Positions 11,433 to 26,041 of a stretch of 64,000 bases of DNA are shown piece after piece. A model generated the notes under the pieces. The model saw only the letters and a list, made by a program, of their open reading frames with translations, was not told where the DNA came from and did no database searches. The stretch comes from Lasiosphaeris hirsuta (Eukaryota; Ascomycota; Sordariomycetes; Sordariales; Lasiosphaeriaceae): the NCBI GenBank assembly GCA_030549175.1, contig JAUKUA010000006.1, forward strand, positions 2,976,001-3,040,000, given 5' to 3'. Within the stretch, counting starts at the first letter, position 1. The number at the start of each line of letters is the position of its first letter. The translations under genes were made by a program, and so were the position numbers.

Positions 11433-13510
11433 GTGGGGGGACATCACGTCCCCCTGGGTGACATGGAGGAGACACGCATTGGGAATATATTAGGTCCCAG
11501 CGGTCTCGGCCCTGCGGTCTCTGATGACAATAACGGTGCCGATGACCAGGATGAGGGCATTTTCGACGACGAGATTGTTGGCGCCGAGGATTCAGACAAC
11601 GAGAGATACTACAACGAGAGCACGGAACAAGACGAGTCCAACCTGAGCACTGACAACAATGACCACGCGGCGTATCCTACTGCCGAGGCACCACGAGGCG
11701 AGGGCAACAGCAACAATGCCCCACCCGCAGATCTGCTCGTCGAGGCACCGAGGGAAGAGGGCAACAATGGCCCGCTAGAGGATCTGCCCGCCGAGATACC
11801 ACGGAACGAGGAAGGCACCGACGATCCTCTCGACGATTTGCTTGTTGAGACGCCACAGGACGAGGAGGATAACAATGACCCACATGCAGATTTACTCGCC
11901 AAGATGCCACGAGGCGAAGAGGGCACGCCTTCAGTCCCTCATATTGAGTCTGCGGCAGCCCAGGCCATCCAGTCCTTGTCTTCTCGTCCAGAGCACCGCC
12001 ATCAGTCCTCCACTTCTCGTCTTGAGCACCATCAGCAGTCCTCACCCAACCGTCCTGAGCAGACTACATGTGAGCAAGACATCCCCTCAGTTTCTCACGT
12101 CGAGTCTTCAGCAAATCCGAGCCATGCCGAACAGACTTCTGCCTCATATGAGGAGGAAATTGCTTCGGTGTCTCACATAGAGTCGGTAGCAGACGACGAC
12201 GAGCAGTCTTCCTCATCTCACGTCGAGTCAGCAGAAGACGAGGCACGAGACGACGAACAGTATGGACACTGGCAGCTACCTCCGGTCTCCGATGACGAGT
12301 TGGCAGCAAACTTCGAGCTGCAAATGCTTGTCTTCTTTCACCCCCCGGGGGTGTCTATGACGCCCATGACCTCCTGATGATCGACGAGGGCTTCAATCCG
12401 AACGTCCTCTACATCGGTCATCTTTATGATCTGTTGGAGATCCGAACCGGCCCCGGGGCCTCCATCGTGGAAGATGTCGCGGACAAAATGATGAGAGCGA
12501 TGAGAGACGCCGTGGATTACCAATGGGACCTTCCGTATGGCCGGGGCTCCATGATGAAGACCATCTTCGGGGCGGCATCCGTTTGGATGCGGGCCCATGT
12601 CCAGTCCACAGAGCGGCGGGACATCAATGTGCTCCGTGTTTTGGTGGGAGTGCAGTATCCGCTGGCTGTCTTGTGGTAAGTCCCCAAGCTGGTGTTCTTG
12701 ATTTATGTCACTCCTGTTGCTGCCTGCGATGCACTCCCATATCGTGTTTTGAAATATCCGGTGAACCGAATATCGCCCGATACGAACCAAAACAATTAAC
12801 CCTGCCGGTTAGGTTCACTCGCGATATGGAATTGGGCTTGAGACTTCCCGATGAGATCGTCTTCGTGATCGGTCAAATTTCGATGGCGATGTTGGGCACC
12901 GGTTACATGTATCAGCCCCCGGCTGTGCAGAGTGAGTACCTCCATTCCCTTGTTTCCTTTACTGGAGGGCTTTGAGCTGGAGGCTGGGTTGCTCATTGTT
13001 CGAACAGGGCCAGTTCCCTGTGCGTGTCTTGTCTGCATGGTAGAGAGACTGGCGCGGCGCCAGCGAGTGCTGGGGGGCCGAACGCCGGCTCTCCCGGCCC
13101 AACTCGTCGGTCCGGAAGCCTCGTCATTGGCGCACAGCGCCACAGCCCGCTCCGCACCCTCCGCCTCCGGAGCAGCCGACCCCCCCGAGGCCGCTCCTTC
13201 CGAGGCCGCTGCTGGCCGTGAAGCACCAATCGCTCTTCACGGCAGATCTCGTTCTACTGTAACCGTCGACACCGAGGACAGCAATGTCCGTTCCATCATA
13301 CCTAGTACGAATTCAAGCGAAGGCGGGGGCGTCCTGAGAAATGCTCGCATGATGTTCCAGAGAAACTGTTTGAGACACGACCCCCCTCCGGACGACCCGT
13401 CCACAATGGGCGGACGGGCCCGCGTGCAGACCGGCGGAGACGGCGATGAAGACTGTTGCTGGTGCTGCGGCTGCGGCTGCGGCTGCAATCACGAATGCGC
13501 CATCATGTGA
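11433..13510 (+). CDS. Unrecognised acidic repeat protein with Cys-rich CAAX tail; frame broken once
   Basis: Exon 1 is 11433-12675, followed by 12813-12931 and 13008-13510; both introns have GTAAGT/GTGAGT donors and consistent phases. Exon 1 needs a one-base frame change near the C6G5 run at about 12342-12352. Frame 1 ends at 12377, while the sensible continuation (VYDAHDLLMIDEGF) is in another frame. The corrected length is about 620 aa. Residues about 85-170 are four to five diverged repeats of about 18-20 aa (E-x-PR-x-EEG...ADLL). A second Ser/Glu-rich repeat (SVSHIES) follows, then a more ordered middle domain. The last 20 residues contain nine cysteines and end in C-A-I-M, a CAAX box. 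In known proteins such a tail is farnesylated and often palmitoylated, so peripheral membrane attachment is inferred. ATG 11463 is an alternative start. I know no family for it. Confidence 0.6.
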
Positions 13511-14122
13511 ACCATGTCCAGTTGAGAATCGAGATGATGTATGCTAGTGCATGGGGCAGAGTCACAGCAACTTGACAATCTGATAGTTTGAACTTTGATG
13601 CTTGTTTGCCTTTCTTCTTTTTTCTTCCGTTTTTTCCCCCTTTTCCGAGGTAGTGGATGTGGATTTATGGACTCAAGGCTTTACATGGGAAATGCCTCGC
13701 ATGATATTGACGGAATGCATACGGTTTGCTTTAGAGTGCTGAGCACGGGTCCCATCGCCAAGGGACCAAGTCAGAGGAACACTGGCAACCTGCCATTTTG
13801 CGATTTTCCTGTCTTCAGATTGCGACGAAATTAGTTTTTGCCTCCGAGTATGAACCCTGCGGCAGGGGGACGCAGCTAATTCAGCTGTTGGGCGGTTCAG
13901 CTTCTCTGCTGTCTTTGCGAAGAAAATAGTTTCTGTACGTCCGTAATCGAGAATGTAATCCATGTGTTGCCGTCGAGGCTTCCGTTTTCTGACTGGGTCA
14001 GCCGCGCTTCGCCTGGCCGCCCCCACCGCCTTCACTTCACCGCCTAGTAGGGCCGGCAAATTAAGGTTACCTCCCCGCCAAATCCCACTTCCACCCTCAC
14101 TACACCTCTTCACGCAGGCAAA
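13511..14122. other. Short intergenic region
   Basis: No gene is seen. A minus-strand ORF overlapping 13673-14182 is antisense to the start of the HNH pseudogene and has no domain. Confidence 0.5.
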
Positions 14123-15170
14123 ATGCCGCGCGAGGATGGTCGGGCTCTCGGCCACGATGTCTTCATCTACGATCTCCGACATTTCGATACCCTGCTTGGC
14201 GGGCTAGTCCTCACTGCCGGCGTGACCAATGCCAACTTTTACGCCATGGTTGACGTCATCATCGACATCTTGCCTCCGGGCCCCTTCTTCCTCTAAGACG
14301 AAAATGACGAGACAATCGCCCAGGATGCACAACCTCTCCTGCCCGGGAGGTATTTCGTTGTAGCCGATGGCACTGTCAAGGTTTGCTTTTTACTATTTTG
14401 CGGATATAAATGCTACTACGATTTAGCAAACCGCCGAGGCTGCTTTCGACCGATCGATGTCTTTTCAGTCAACGAGAACAGGCAACGAATTTGGAGATCG
14501 AGTCCGAGAGCGAGATGGACGTTGCGTCGTGACAAAGGTAGAAAATCCAAATAAAGACTTTGAGATCTGGTTTGGTTTGAGGCTGCGCACATCTTCCCTC
14601 TTGCGTACCTACATCAATGGAAGACGCAGGGCTGGAGTCAGCAAATCACCATCCTACCGACTCAGAGGCCTTATGGGACGATCAATTCAGTACAGAATGG
14701 CCTACTCCTCGAGAGCACTATACACCAGATGTTTGACTCCTACAGCTTCTCCATCAACCCCGATGTAAGTTCTCTCTGATGCTAGGAAACGTCAACATTA
14801 TCTAATATAAATTCAGGATAATTATAAGATCATTTGTTTCCAGCGAGACTGGAAACGTATTGCTGGGACTTTCTTAGATGCTCGTTTTCTCAATGACCCA
14901 CAGCGTCCTTTGGAGACGCTTTTCCGATGGCATTTCCGCCAAGCTGTCCTCACAAACATGAAGGGAGCTGGGGAGGGTAATTTCGAGCAGGACTTCCCAC
15001 CTGGTTCCGATATGATGGGAGAGATCCAGAGCGGATCCAAGGCTGCTGAGAGAATGGAGTTTGAGTTGTTCAACCGGCTTGCCAATCATATGCTGGCGGG
15101 CGTGGATACCGATGAGGAGGACAAGGATCAGGAGGACAAGCATGACGGCAATGTTCCGGACAAGGGCTAG
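14123..15170 (+). pseudogene. HNH-nuclease-family protein, inactivated
   Basis: The layout matches a fungal family with an N-terminal GRYFVVADG segment followed by an HNH_2-type nuclease domain. Pieces read 14123-14380, 14427-14764 and 14817-15170, with a 46-base and a 52-base intron. Visible landmarks are LLPGRYFVVADG, RVRERDGRCVVTK, FEAAHIFPLAY (the HNH His region), NGLLLESTIHQMFDSYSFSI and LRWHFRQAVL-like RWHFRQAVLTNMKGAGE. Two lesions are clear: an in-frame TAA at 14294-14296, where CAA (Gln) is expected from my memory of the family, and a one-base loss near 14571-14576 between the RDGRC and AAHIF blocks. The TAA is what a C-to-T change at CpA would give, the signature of repeat-induced point mutation. 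The downstream frame is otherwise intact, so inactivation looks recent. Confidence 0.75.
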
Positions 15171-15804
15171 GTGCACCAAGTTGAACAAGCTGTGTAAATA
15201 ACTACATCTCCTCTACTATCAACATACTTTAGTAGGGGTGTTTAAACCCTCCGAAAGTAGAGGTGTGTATCATTAAGAATGTCATTGACAGGTACATTTT
15301 GCCCCCCACTTAATTGATGCTTTGCTGGGCACCTCCGGAGGGTGGCTGAGGGTGCCGAAAAGAACGGGTCGAGGCTAGCCAGAATTGGAACCCAGGACGG
15401 CAAAACATGACTTTTTCCTGTAATTTCGGGCATTGAGATGCCCCCCCTGACAGTCTCCCGGCCGACAGCGTTGGTCCCCTTGAGCCTGTGGCTTGGTCCC
15501 CGCTGTTTACCCCGGTCTTCCCCGCGCTAAGCCACAGCTGTCCCGTCCTAAAAGCTTTCAAAGCCACAGGCATTTTGTGCACTCTGACGTTGAGTCACCC
15601 CTCACTCAATCTGTGACTCAAAAAATACCTTAATTACCCCGCCGTCAATTGGGTTTCGAAGTGTGGTATTTCTGCCACGAAATTCGCAAAAAAAAAAAAA
15701 ATCACCTCTCGCACAACAGCGAGCCAACCCTGCCATCTTATCGTCCGCACCCCGCCAGACGTACCCTGATAGTTGCGGCAATAAAGTCAAACCACCAGAC
15801 CACC
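15171..15804. other. Intergenic region upstream of KRS1
   Basis: It holds the presumed promoter of the lysyl-tRNA synthetase gene. A run of 13 A starts at about 15689, and an AT-rich stretch precedes the start codon context CACCATGG. No gene is seen. Confidence 0.5.
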
Positions 15805-19846
<4,042 letters not shown>

Positions 19847-22800
19847 ATGGCGATTTTTCGCCAGACCTGGACACTGGCGCGCAAGAACTTTCTCATCGTT
19901 CTTGGCCGCCACCCCCTGGCCACTATTTTCCGGGCCTTCATCACGCCCATCCTGCTCATAGCCTTCCTCAGCTTTGCTCGCAACCTCTTTGTGCCGCCCG
20001 CCATCTTCGGCATCAGCGAGCCTCATGGTGTGCGCTCGCTGTCCAACGCTCTCGCGGCCTCAGCGGGCACCGGCCGGGAGACGGTTGCTTTCGTGAACAG
20101 TGGTTTCACCGGCGGTGAGATCGACCGCGTCATTGCCGACCTGTCGGCCGTCGTCACGTCCGCCGGCAAGACGGCCACTGTCCTCCGCAGTGAGATCGAT
20201 CTGACCACCACCTGCCGGGCCACACTCCGCGGTGTTACGCCCTGCTTCGGCGCCGTCGTCTTCCGTGGCTCGCCCAGCGAGGGCGAAGGAGGCCTGTGGA
20301 ACTACACCTTGCGTGCCGATGGCGCTCTCGGAAATGGTGTCATCAACATCAACAAGGACACCAACGATGCCCAGATCTACATGCTGCCCCTGCAGCGTGC
20401 GGTGGATGTTGCCATCACGTCGTCCAACAATGGCACCAACAACCAGAACCCCCTCTCCGCCGAGGTCGACGAATATCCCTTCACCTCGCTCACCATGGAA
20501 GAGCGTGCCGTTCGTGTCCGTGTCATTTACACGAGCATGGTGATGAACTTTCTGGGTGTTGCCTTCATCGTCGGCATCATTGGCATCGTCTACCACTTGA
20601 CGGGGTTTATTGCGACGGAACGTGAGTCGGGCATGTCGACCCTGATCGAGGCCATGATGTCCACCAACCGCCAGTGGGAGGCACAAGCTGCCCGTATTAT
20701 GTCTTACCACCTATCATTCTCCCTCATCTACCTCCCCGGCTGGGTTATTGGCTCCTTGATCCTATGGGCTAGTGTGTTCCGCAGCTCGAGTCCCCTGATT
20801 CTCTTGTTCTACCACATCCTCACCGGTCTCGCCCTGGCGTCCATGTCCATATTTGGTGCCGCCTTCTTCAAGAAGTCGCAGCTCAGCGGTGTGTCCGTTA
20901 CCATGATTTATGTTATCCTGGCCATCATCGCCCAGACCATAACCGCACCCAAGATAGGCGCCGTTGCCATTCTGAGTCTCCTGTTTGCGCCATGCAACTA
21001 CACCTTCTTCATCTCGCTGCTCGCTCGCTGGGAGCAGAAGCAGATACAGACCAACCTGCTCGAGACAGCGCCAGACAGCCCCTGGGGTCTTCCAGGCATC
21101 GTCCTGATGATCTTTCTTGTCATTCAAATCATCGTCTACCCAATCCTTGGCGCCCTGCTTGAGCGTTACTTCCACGGAACGACATCTTCGACCCGCAACA
21201 TCATCACAGGTGACAGCCGCGGCGATCTTGCCCCGGAAGTCGCCGTCCAGCTGGAGGGCTTCACCAAGATCTACAGCCCGGGCTTCATCCGCCGCATGTT
21301 CTCCTTCGTCAAGCCGCCGAGGCCCGACGTGGTCGCCGTCGACAAGCTCACGCTCACTGCCAGCCGCGGCCAGATCCTCGTTCTGCTCGGCGCCAACGGT
21401 AGCGGCAAGAGCACCACGCTTGATTCTATCGCCGGGATCAACAAGCTCACCGGCGGCAAGATTACCATCGATGGCACCGGCGGCATGGGCATCGCTCCGC
21501 AGAAGAACGTGCTCTGGGATGAGCTGACGGTCGAGGAGCATGTCAGAATTTTTAACAGGCTCAAGTCGCCAAACAACTTTGCCAACAAGGAGGAGATCCG
21601 CGCTCTTGTCGTGTCTGTCGATCTTGAGCAAAAGATCAAGGCCCAGTCAAAGACGCTCTCGGGTGGTCAGAAGCGCAAGGTGCAGCTTGGTATGATGCTT
21701 ACCGGCGGCAGCGCTGTTTGCTGTGTCGACGAGGTATCGAGTGGCCTGGACCCCCTGAGTCGGAGAAAGATCTGGGACATCCTGCTTGCCGAGCGCGGAC
21801 GCCGCACCATCATCATGACCACGCACTTCCTGGACGAGGCGGATCTGCTCGCCGACCACATCGCTATCATGTCCAAGGGCACCCTGCGCGCCGAGGGCAC
21901 GTCTGTCGAGCTCAAGAACCGGATGGGTGGCGGCTATCGAATCCACATCAACAATGTCAAGCACGTCAAATACCTCCCCGATATTGCCGGCGTCACCAAG
22001 AGGGTTAGGTTCGAGGAGGCGGCTTACATTGCGTCCTCGTCGGCCCTGGCGGCTCAGGTCATTCGAGAGCTGGAGGCTGCCGGCATTTCCGATTACCGCT
22101 TCTCCGGCCCGACCATTGAGGATGTCTTCCTCCAGCTCGCCGAGGAGGTCCGTACCGAGGATGGGAAAGCAGTCCTCGGGCCCAGGGCCATCGAGAAGCA
22201 GGGGTCGAACGAGTATGCTGTCGGGACCGACGATGAGGCCAAGAGCCCTGGCCTGGAGCTCATGTCCGGACAGCGCATCGGCTACTTCAAGCAGACGTGG
22301 GTGCTGTTCCTGAAGCGCTGCGTCATCTTCAAACACAATTGGATCCCCTACGCCGCCGCCTTCCTCATCCCTATCGTCGCGGCGGGCTTGGTAACGCTAT
22401 TCGTCAACGATCAGGACCCTGTTGGTTGTGACCCTACGCAGCAGTCGTCACGGAAGACGGCTGTCAACATCTTCGACGGCCTCAATCTCTTCCTTGTCGG
22501 CGGCCCTACGGATCAGTTTACCGAGTCGAACCTCGTGCGACTCTTTGCTCCTATCTACCTCGCTTCTGCGGGTGGTGCTGGGGGCGCTGGGCGTGGTGGT
22601 GGTGGTGGTGGTGGTGGTGGTGGACCGCCCGGCACTGCCTTGCTGGCGCGACAGGCGACCAACCCGCTTGATATCTTCAACAACCTCACCTTTGCCAGCT
22701 CGCTCGGCGATTTCAACAGCCAGGTCGAGCTACTGCGCAAGAACGTCACGCCCGCGGCCATCTGGCTCGGCGATGCGAACTCGCGCCCGACAGTGGCCTA

Positions 22801-24862
22801 CAAGGGCGCCGTCGGTGAGATGTTCAGTGCGTGGTTCGGCCAGTACGTCTTGGACATGCTCCTCACCAACACCACCATCGCCTCGAGCTTTGTCAACTTC
22901 GACACCCCCTTCGCCCCCGACACGGGCGAGTCGCTGCAGCTGCTCGTCTACATTGGCCTCGCCTTCTGCGCCTATCCCGCCTTCTTTGCCTTGTATCCCA
23001 ACCTCGAACGTCGCCGCAACGTTCGTGGGCTGCAGTACTCGAACGGCGTGCGCCCGACGCCGTTGTGGCTCGCGCACACGGCCTTTGACTTCTCCATCGT
23101 GCTCGTCTCTACCATTATCGTTGTTGGTCTGCTGGCCGGGCTCGCGAGGCTGTGGTATCATGTTGGTTATCTGTTCATTGTCTTTTTGTTGTATGGACTG
23201 GCATCAATCCTGCTGGCGTACAATGTCTCCCTAGTGTGCAACAACCAGCTGTCGGCCTACGCTTTTACAGCCGGCGGCCAGGTTGCAATGTTCCTCATCT
23301 ATCTGATCGCCTACATGTGCGTCATTACCTACTCGCCCATCAACAAGATCGATCACCTGCTGCTCGTCGTTCACTTCGTCATATCGGCCTTCTCGCCCAT
23401 CGCCTCGATCGCGCGGACCATGTTCCTGGCGCTCAACCTCTTCTCAACCGCTTGCGACGGCGAGCAGCTGGCTTCTAACCCGGGTGGCATCAACCAGTAC
23501 GGCGGCCCGATATTGTATCTCATCCTGCAGTCCATCCTGCTCTTCGGCTCACTTGTCTGGTTCGACGGAGGTGACGCCGGTGCCTCCATCAAGCGTCTCT
23601 TTACACGGTCGAAACCCATGCCCCCTCGATCCGAGGACGAAGCGGCCGGCATTTCCGACGAGGAGGTCGCCCATGAGCTCGTCCGTGTCAGGAGCAGCGC
23701 CAAGGGGCCCCAGAAGTCCACCGCAACGACCGCGGCGCTCGCCACACCCGTAACCGATGGCCTTCGCGTCGTCAATCTGACTAAAACGTTCGGCTCCAAC
23801 ACAGCCGTCGACAACGTCACCTTTGGCGTCCCGCACGGCGAGGTGTTTGCCCTGCTCGGACCCAACGGCGCCGGCAAGTCAACGACCATCAGCGTGGTGC
23901 GCGGCGACATCAAGCCCGACGCACGCAGCGGCGGCGACGTGTGGGTAGAGGACGCCAGCGTGACCCGCAAGCTTGCGGCCGCGCGCGCCAACCTCGGCGT
24001 CTGCCCGCAGTTCGACGCCGTCGACCAGATGACGGTAGCCGAGCACCTGCGCTTCTACGCGCGCGTGCGCGGCGTGCCCGGTGTGGAGCACAACGTCGGG
24101 GCGGTGTTGCGGGCCGTCGGACTCGACGCCTTCCGCGACCGGCAGGCCCTGGCGCTCAGCGGCGGCAACAAGCGCAAGCTATCCCTCGGCATCGCCCTCA
24201 TGGGCAACCCGACGGTGGTGCTGCTCGACGAGCCGTCGTCGGGCCTCGACGCGGCCGCCAAGCGCATCATGTGGCGCACGCTCGCCGAGACGGTTCCCGG
24301 CCGCAGCATCCTGCTGACCACGCACTCGATGGAGGAGGCCGACGCCCTTGCCGGCCGCGCCGGCATCCTCGCCAAGCGCATGCTCGCCATGGGCTCCATC
24401 GAGCAACTCCGCGGCCGCTTCGGCGACGCCCTGCACGTCCACCTCGTCTGCCGTGGCGCCCCGCGCACCGCCGACGCCGACGTCGACCGCGTCCGCCGCT
24501 GGGTCCGCCACACCTGGCCCGCCGCCGACGTCGAGGACAAGACGTACCACGGCCAGATGCGCTTCAGCGTCCCCGCCGCGGCCGTCGCCGCCGCGTCGGG
24601 AGGGGCCGATGAGATTGCGAGCGCGCGCGGCAGCGGCGCGTCGGCTATCGGCCGGCTGGTGGTGCTGCTCGAGGAGAACCGCGCGGCGCTCAGCATCGAG
24701 CACTTCAGCGTCAGCCCGACCACGCTGGATCAGGTGTTTTTGACCGTCGTCGGCAAGCACAATGTGCGCGAGGAGGGCTATGAGACGCAGGCGGCGGTGG
24801 CTGGGGGTGGGAGCGGAGGCAGGGGCCGTGGACGGCAGGGGTGGTGGAGGTTGTCAAAGTAG
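19847..24862 (+). CDS. ABCA-type full-length ABC transporter
   Basis: The 1671 aa frame is intronless and has the order membrane-NBD-membrane-NBD, typical of the ABCA subfamily, which usually moves lipids across membranes. The first membrane half has a helix at about 22-45, a long external loop, then helices at about 235-460. NBD1 shows Walker A GANGSGKST near residue 515, signature LSGGQKRK near 603 and Walker B CCVDEVSSGLDP just after. The second half has helices near 840-860 and 1040-1230. NBD2 shows Walker A GPNGAGKST near 1335, signature LSGGNKRK near 1435 and Walker B LLDEPSSGLDA. Both NBDs appear catalytically complete. A Gly-rich insert with ten consecutive Gly sits in the second external loop near residue 905. 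The 3' third is very GC-rich. The substrate cannot be read from the sequence. Confidence 0.93.
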   Translation: MAIFRQTWTLARKNFLIVLGRHPLATIFRAFITPILLIAFLSFARNLFVPPAIFGISEPHGVRSLSNALAASAGTGRETVAFVNSGFTGGEIDRVIADLSAVVTSAGKTATVLRSEIDLTTTCRATLRGVTPCFGAVVFRGSPSEGEGGLWNYTLRADGALGNGVININKDTNDAQIYMLPLQRAVDVAITSSNNGTNNQNPLSAEVDEYPFTSLTMEERAVRVRVIYTSMVMNFLGVAFIVGIIGIVYHLTGFIATERESGMSTLIEAMMSTNRQWEAQAARIMSYHLSFSLIYLPGWVIGSLILWASVFRSSSPLILLFYHILTGLALASMSIFGAAFFKKSQLSGVSVTMIYVILAIIAQTITAPKIGAVAILSLLFAPCNYTFFISLLARWEQKQIQTNLLETAPDSPWGLPGIVLMIFLVIQIIVYPILGALLERYFHGTTSSTRNIITGDSRGDLAPEVAVQLEGFTKIYSPGFIRRMFSFVKPPRPDVVAVDKLTLTASRGQILVLLGANGSGKSTTLDSIAGINKLTGGKITIDGTGGMGIAPQKNVLWDELTVEEHVRIFNRLKSPNNFANKEEIRALVVSVDLEQKIKAQSKTLSGGQKRKVQLGMMLTGGSAVCCVDEVSSGLDPLSRRKIWDILLAERGRRTIIMTTHFLDEADLLADHIAIMSKGTLRAEGTSVELKNRMGGGYRIHINNVKHVKYLPDIAGVTKRVRFEEAAYIASSSALAAQVIRELEAAGISDYRFSGPTIEDVFLQLAEEVRTEDGKAVLGPRAIEKQGSNEYAVGTDDEAKSPGLELMSGQRIGYFKQTWVLFLKRCVIFKHNWIPYAAAFLIPIVAAGLVTLFVNDQDPVGCDPTQQSSRKTAVNIFDGLNLFLVGGPTDQFTESNLVRLFAPIYLASAGGAGGAGRGGGGGGGGGGPPGTALLARQATNPLDIFNNLTFASSLGDFNSQVELLRKNVTPAAIWLGDANSRPTVAYKGAVGEMFSAWFGQYVLDMLLTNTTIASSFVNFDTPFAPDTGESLQLLVYIGLAFCAYPAFFALYPNLERRRNVRGLQYSNGVRPTPLWLAHTAFDFSIVLVSTIIVVGLLAGLARLWYHVGYLFIVFLLYGLASILLAYNVSLVCNNQLSAYAFTAGGQVAMFLIYLIAYMCVITYSPINKIDHLLLVVHFVISAFSPIASIARTMFLALNLFSTACDGEQLASNPGGINQYGGPILYLILQSILLFGSLVWFDGGDAGASIKRLFTRSKPMPPRSEDEAAGISDEEVAHELVRVRSSAKGPQKSTATTAALATPVTDGLRVVNLTKTFGSNTAVDNVTFGVPHGEVFALLGPNGAGKSTTISVVRGDIKPDARSGGDVWVEDASVTRKLAAARANLGVCPQFDAVDQMTVAEHLRFYARVRGVPGVEHNVGAVLRAVGLDAFRDRQALALSGGNKRKLSLGIALMGNPTVVLLDEPSSGLDAAAKRIMWRTLAETVPGRSILLTTHSMEEADALAGRAGILAKRMLAMGSIEQLRGRFGDALHVHLVCRGAPRTADADVDRVRRWVRHTWPAADVEDKTYHGQMRFSVPAAAVAAASGGADEIASARGSGASAIGRLVVLLEENRAALSIEHFSVSPTTLDQVFLTVVGKHNVREEGYETQAAVAGGGSGGRGRGRQGWWRLSK

Positions 24863-26041
24863 GTGATCAATGGGTGTATTTTTTTTTGTTCTTGTTTTCT
24901 TTTGTCACGTTGCGAAAGGTTCATATAATGTTACTCGTTTAGAAAGTGGCCGTTGGGTACCAGGCCCGGGGCGTTCCAAAGACGGGGGAGTTGCACAAGG
25001 ACATGACATCAGCGTTTGCTGCACAATAGACAGTTTCATAAGTTTGAATATACCAGCATAGCACACACATGGACGTCAACAATGGTCCGGCTACTGCCAG
25101 TTGTCACCTTTTCGAGGGAATCCATGGATAATCTTTACAGAAATTGGTATTGTTGTACAATGCTATCGTTCGCTGCAAATACCACGAGTGCTGGACGTCT
25201 TCCTGACGTCTCTAGATGCCTCTCGGCTCGCTATGCTCCTGGGTTGGCATGATCCCACCTGCATGCTGAAAATGCGATGCCCCTCCCCCCCAGCAATTGC
25301 TGAATGACTACTCCGTACAATCCGTATTCCGTACCGGATGAAAATGCTCTATACTCTTTGAAAATGCGTGCCTTAAACCGGGCTATTATCTTCCCTCCAT
25401 GCCCTTCAAATGACGCCGGTATGCCTTCCGCCGGACTGTCGTCCGTCCATGCTTGTCGAGCTGCTCCCTAGATGCTGGCTTTTTGCCTCTTTCAGGCTTC
25501 CTCAAAGTGTTGACGGATGGGCGATTCGGGGACAGAGGTCTCGATGTCGAGTATGGCCTCATCTGTGTTTCCTCGGCCAGTGACGCAAGACCTCTATCCT
25601 TCAAACACGCCGAGGTGTTATTCCGTCTCAAAACCGCCGTTACTGACACAAGCCATAAGCCAATAAAGGTTGAATCCGCGCATTCCTTATAACCATGCTG
25701 TTCTGAATATGTCGCTCCCATTCAAGCCATCCAAAATATCCACCCCCGCTATTCAACCGTCAGAGCTAGTAATCCGCCCCGACCCAGTCCAACACCCCAC
25801 ACATGACCTCGACGGCAAACACGCCGCCCCTCGCCAGCAGCACGACGATCGATTCCACCAGCACGACGGCCAGCCACACGGCCGCAAACGCCGCCCGGCT
25901 CAGGCGGCTGAGCCAGCGTACCGCGCGCGCAACGGGGTGGTGGCCGTCGCCGAGAAACTCGGCCACGAGGGCCACACCTACCATGTCCCGACCACCATCA
26001 CCATCCGCCGTCGTGTGCAAGTGTTGGCGAGCGCCAGCTAG
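24863..26041. other. Intergenic region with one weak membrane-type ORF
   Basis: Most of it shows nothing. On the minus strand 25766-26020 has an 84-codon GC-rich frame with a central hydrophobic stretch of about 25 residues (AAVWLAVVLVESIVVLL). It could be a small membrane protein lying just downstream of the NOT4 region, but composition alone can produce this and the plus strand is also open, so I do not call it. Confidence 0.4.

Noticed and set aside
12342..12360. Programmed -1 ribosomal frameshift at CCCCCCGGGGG
   Set aside because: The run does not fit an X-XXY-YYZ heptamer with A/T in the second slot, and I see no clear downstream pseudoknot; an indel or sequencing error is simpler.
22422..24760. 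Several ORFs of 100-270 codons overlapping the ABC transporter in other frames
   Set aside because: GC-rich third positions open shadow frames; the main frame carries both complete nucleotide-binding domains.
25766..26020. 84-codon minus-strand ORF with a hydrophobic core
   Set aside because: No start context or homologue known to me, and the opposite strand is equally open; kept only as a note in the gap entry.
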